This document shows positions 62,419 through 64,000 of a stretch of 64,000 nucleotides of DNA, piece by piece. The notes beneath the pieces are model-generated. The model ran no database searches. It was not told the origin of the DNA and worked only from the letters and a program-made list of their open reading frames with translations. Source of the DNA: Moniliella sp. 'wahieum' (Eukaryota > Basidiomycota > Moniliellomycetes > Moniliellales > Moniliellaceae). Position numbers and translations under genes: made by a program. The stretch is taken from contig RSEE01000164.1 in NCBI GenBank assembly GCA_003971905.1, positions 18,411 to 82,410 of the forward strand, read 5' to 3'. Each line of letters opens with the position of its first letter. Positions within the stretch are counted from its first letter, which is position 1.

Positions 62419-63902
62419 ATGCAGGTGACGATCAAGGCTTTAACCGGGGGCAGTTATGCCATTGATGTGAACCCCAGTGACACTGTATGTATGATTTTCT
62501 CCTCAAGTGCATGGATGGCCGGCTGATTTGCTCCCCTCGCTGCAGATCCTTGTGGTCAAGGAGAAGATTGCGGCGGCCAAAGGCCATGCAGTGGAGCAGC
62601 AAAAGATCATCTTTGCCGGTAAGATCTTGGCAAATGATCAGACCATCGAGACATGCCACATCAAAGAGAAGGACTTTCTCGTGAGCATGGTTTCTAAGGC
62701 CAAACCTAAGCCTGCCGCCAAGCCTGTTGCTTCTACCTCTGCCTCTGTCTCCGCGTCCTCTTCCTCTTCCGCCCCCACCCCGCCGGTGCCTCCGCTTCCA
62801 CCTCCACGGCACCCTCAGCGTCCGCTCCCGATTCCACCGCCACGAACCACTGAAAGAAACCTCGACACAGCCTCCCCAGCGCAACCCAAGGAGACCACCG
62901 AGGACACGCCTAAGCCGGGACCCGAGCAGGAGACCAAAGAGACTTCCACTACGGAAGAAGCGTCCTCGGCAACTCCCATCGTCCCTGCACCCGCGACGGC
63001 CAACCCTCCCACCGAGACCGCCTCTGCATCTTCAGCACCCGCACCAGAGACAGGCACTGCAATGTCAAGTAATGCGTTCCTCGCTGGCGCCGCGCTGCGG
63101 ACGGCCATTGACCAAATGGTCGAGATGGGCTTCCCTCTGGCAGAGGTGGAACGGGCAATGCGTGCGTCCTACAATAACCCTGACAGGGCGGTTGAGTACT
63201 TGATGACGGGCATCCCCGCTAGCCTGGGATTGGATCAAGCTCCGCCTACTTTGCCTGCCTCTGCGGCACGCGGCACGCATGCTGCCACCGAGTCCACGGC
63301 GGGGTGTAACGACGGGCGCAACGACGGGCGCAACGACGGGTCAAGCGGCTGTCTCTCCCGCTACGGCTCGCCCGCCTGCCCGCGCAGGCGCAGCCAACTT
63401 ATTCGAAGCGGCAGCGGCAGCGACGCAAGGCGGTGCCGAGCCGACGGAGCGGGGAGCGGGACCCACAGTGGCCAACTGTCCAGGAACAGAAGTGAGGCGT
63501 TGGACCTGGCCAACCCGGCGGTACTGCGACAACTGCAAACGCTGGCCGAGCAAAATCCAGCGGCGTTGGAACCCTTGGTTCGTGCGATCGGGCAGCAAAA
63601 CCCTATGTTGGCGGCAGCGCTAGAGCGTAACCCAGCCGAGGTCCTGCGTCTTTTGACGGCCTTTGGTACAGGTGCAGGTGCAGGTGTGGGGGCGGGAGCG
63701 GGGGGAGGAGGCGCCGCTGGCGCCGCTGCTGAAACCGTGTCGATCGAATCACTTCCCGAGGCAGAGCGCGCGGAGGTCAGGTCCATTGTCGATCTCGGTG
63801 TGCCGGAACAGCAGGCCGTGGAAGTGTACTTGCTCTGTGGGAAAAAACGTCGAGCTGGCCGTGTCGTACTACTTTGAGCACCCGGAAGATTTTGTCGATT
63901 AG
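62419..63902 (+). CDS. RAD23: UV excision repair / proteasome shuttle protein Rad23
   Basis: Links ubiquitinated proteins to the proteasome and stabilises Rad4/XPC in nucleotide-excision repair. Start ATG 62419 (MQVTIKALTGGSYAIDVNPS). An intron at 62485-62545 (GTATGT donor, GCAG acceptor) lies inside the ubiquitin-like domain, which continues ILVVKEKIAAAKGHAVEQQK, IIFAGKILANDQTIETC. Pro/Thr-rich linker, then UBA1 (MVEMGFPLAEVERAMRASYN NPDRAVEYLM). The XPC/Rad4-binding domain follows (NPAVLRQLQTLAEQNPAALE, NPAEVLRLL), a Gly-rich spacer, and UBA2 ending in CGKNVELAVSYYFEHPEDF. One extra A in the run at 63842-63847 shifts the frame just before NVELAVSYY. Another slip lies between UBA1 and the Rad4-binding domain (63250-63480). 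Confidence 0.93.
62485..62545 (+). other. Intron of RAD23
   Basis: 61-bp intron, donor GTATGT, branch region CTGAT, acceptor GCTGCAG. It splits the ubiquitin-like domain between DT and ILVV. Confidence 0.82.
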
Positions 63903-63925
63903 CAAAAAACGGTCTTGTGGGGTTA

Positions 63926-64000
63926 CCCTGTGCCCTGTGTCCCTGTGCCCTGTGCCCCTGTGCCCTGTGCCCCTGTGCCCAGTGCCCAGTGCCCAGTGCC
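63926..64000. repeat. 7-bp minisatellite CCCTGTG/CCCAGTG, runs off the window
   Basis: About seven CCCTGTG units (some with one extra C or T), then three CCCAGTG units, starting 23 bp after the RAD23 stop and continuing beyond the end. Confidence 0.92.

Overview
The window looks like nuclear DNA of a fungus, most probably a basidiomycete. The support is: a single large 1,3-beta-glucan synthase gene; short introns (about 50-180 bp) with GTAAGT/GTACGT-type donors and CTAAC-type branch sites; tRNA genes with short introns; a basidiomycete-style multi-pass membrane protein; and no operons or Shine-Dalgarno sites. Ustilaginomycotina is a guess only. Most conserved genes change reading frame at single missing or extra bases, several of them in homopolymers. 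This includes genes that are normally essential (FKS1, UTP15) and conserved RAD23, so the window probably carries many consensus indels. I therefore give each gene as one span covering several frame segments; exact starts, ends and introns are approximate unless stated.

Layout, left to right. 0.1-5.0 kb: a frameshifted DHA2-type MFS transporter (+), the nuclear cap-binding subunit CBC2 (-) and UTP15 of the SSU processome (+); CBC2 and UTP15 share a 217-bp divergent promoter. 5.0-8.3 kb: a dispersed-repeat copy and a non-coding block rich in 7-bp tandem tracts. 8.3-11.2 kb: a CBM21 glycogen-targeting PP1 regulatory subunit (-) with a GC-rich promoter island. 11.6-18.0 kb: non-coding. 18.0-19.5 kb: a Sip5-like RING protein (-). 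20.5-21.2 kb: a second dispersed-repeat copy. 23.2-24.3 kb: an unrecognised protein (+). 25.1-26.8 kb: a Crz1-like C2H2 factor (-). 26.8-35.8 kb: a long gene-poor stretch with most of the 7-bp tracts, a third dispersed-repeat copy and several tandem duplications. 36.3-41.0 kb: a large Ser/Pro-rich protein of unknown function (+). 42.1-44.8 kb: SYO1/HEATR3 (+). Near 45.0 kb: tRNA-Glu (-). 45.6-46.9 kb: a hypothetical protein (+). 47.3-50.2 kb: ABZ1 PABA synthase (-). 51.0-51.5 kb: ribosomal protein eS26 (+), whose start codon appears to be split by an intron. 52.3-57.7 kb: FKS1 (-). 58.6 kb: tRNA-Asp (-). 59.0-60.6 kb: multi-pass membrane protein (-). 62.4-63.9 kb: RAD23 (+), followed by a CCCTGTG minisatellite to the window end.

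The genes are mostly independent housekeeping loci. Three belong to ribosome production: UTP15 (18S processing), SYO1 (import of the 5S RNP proteins) and eS26. FKS1 and the Crz1-like factor both suit cell-wall and calcium-stress biology, but nothing here links them directly. The strongest structural signal not explained by genes is a dispersed set of tandem tracts, almost all with a 7-bp period but with different unit sequences. They are concentrated in gene-poor blocks.
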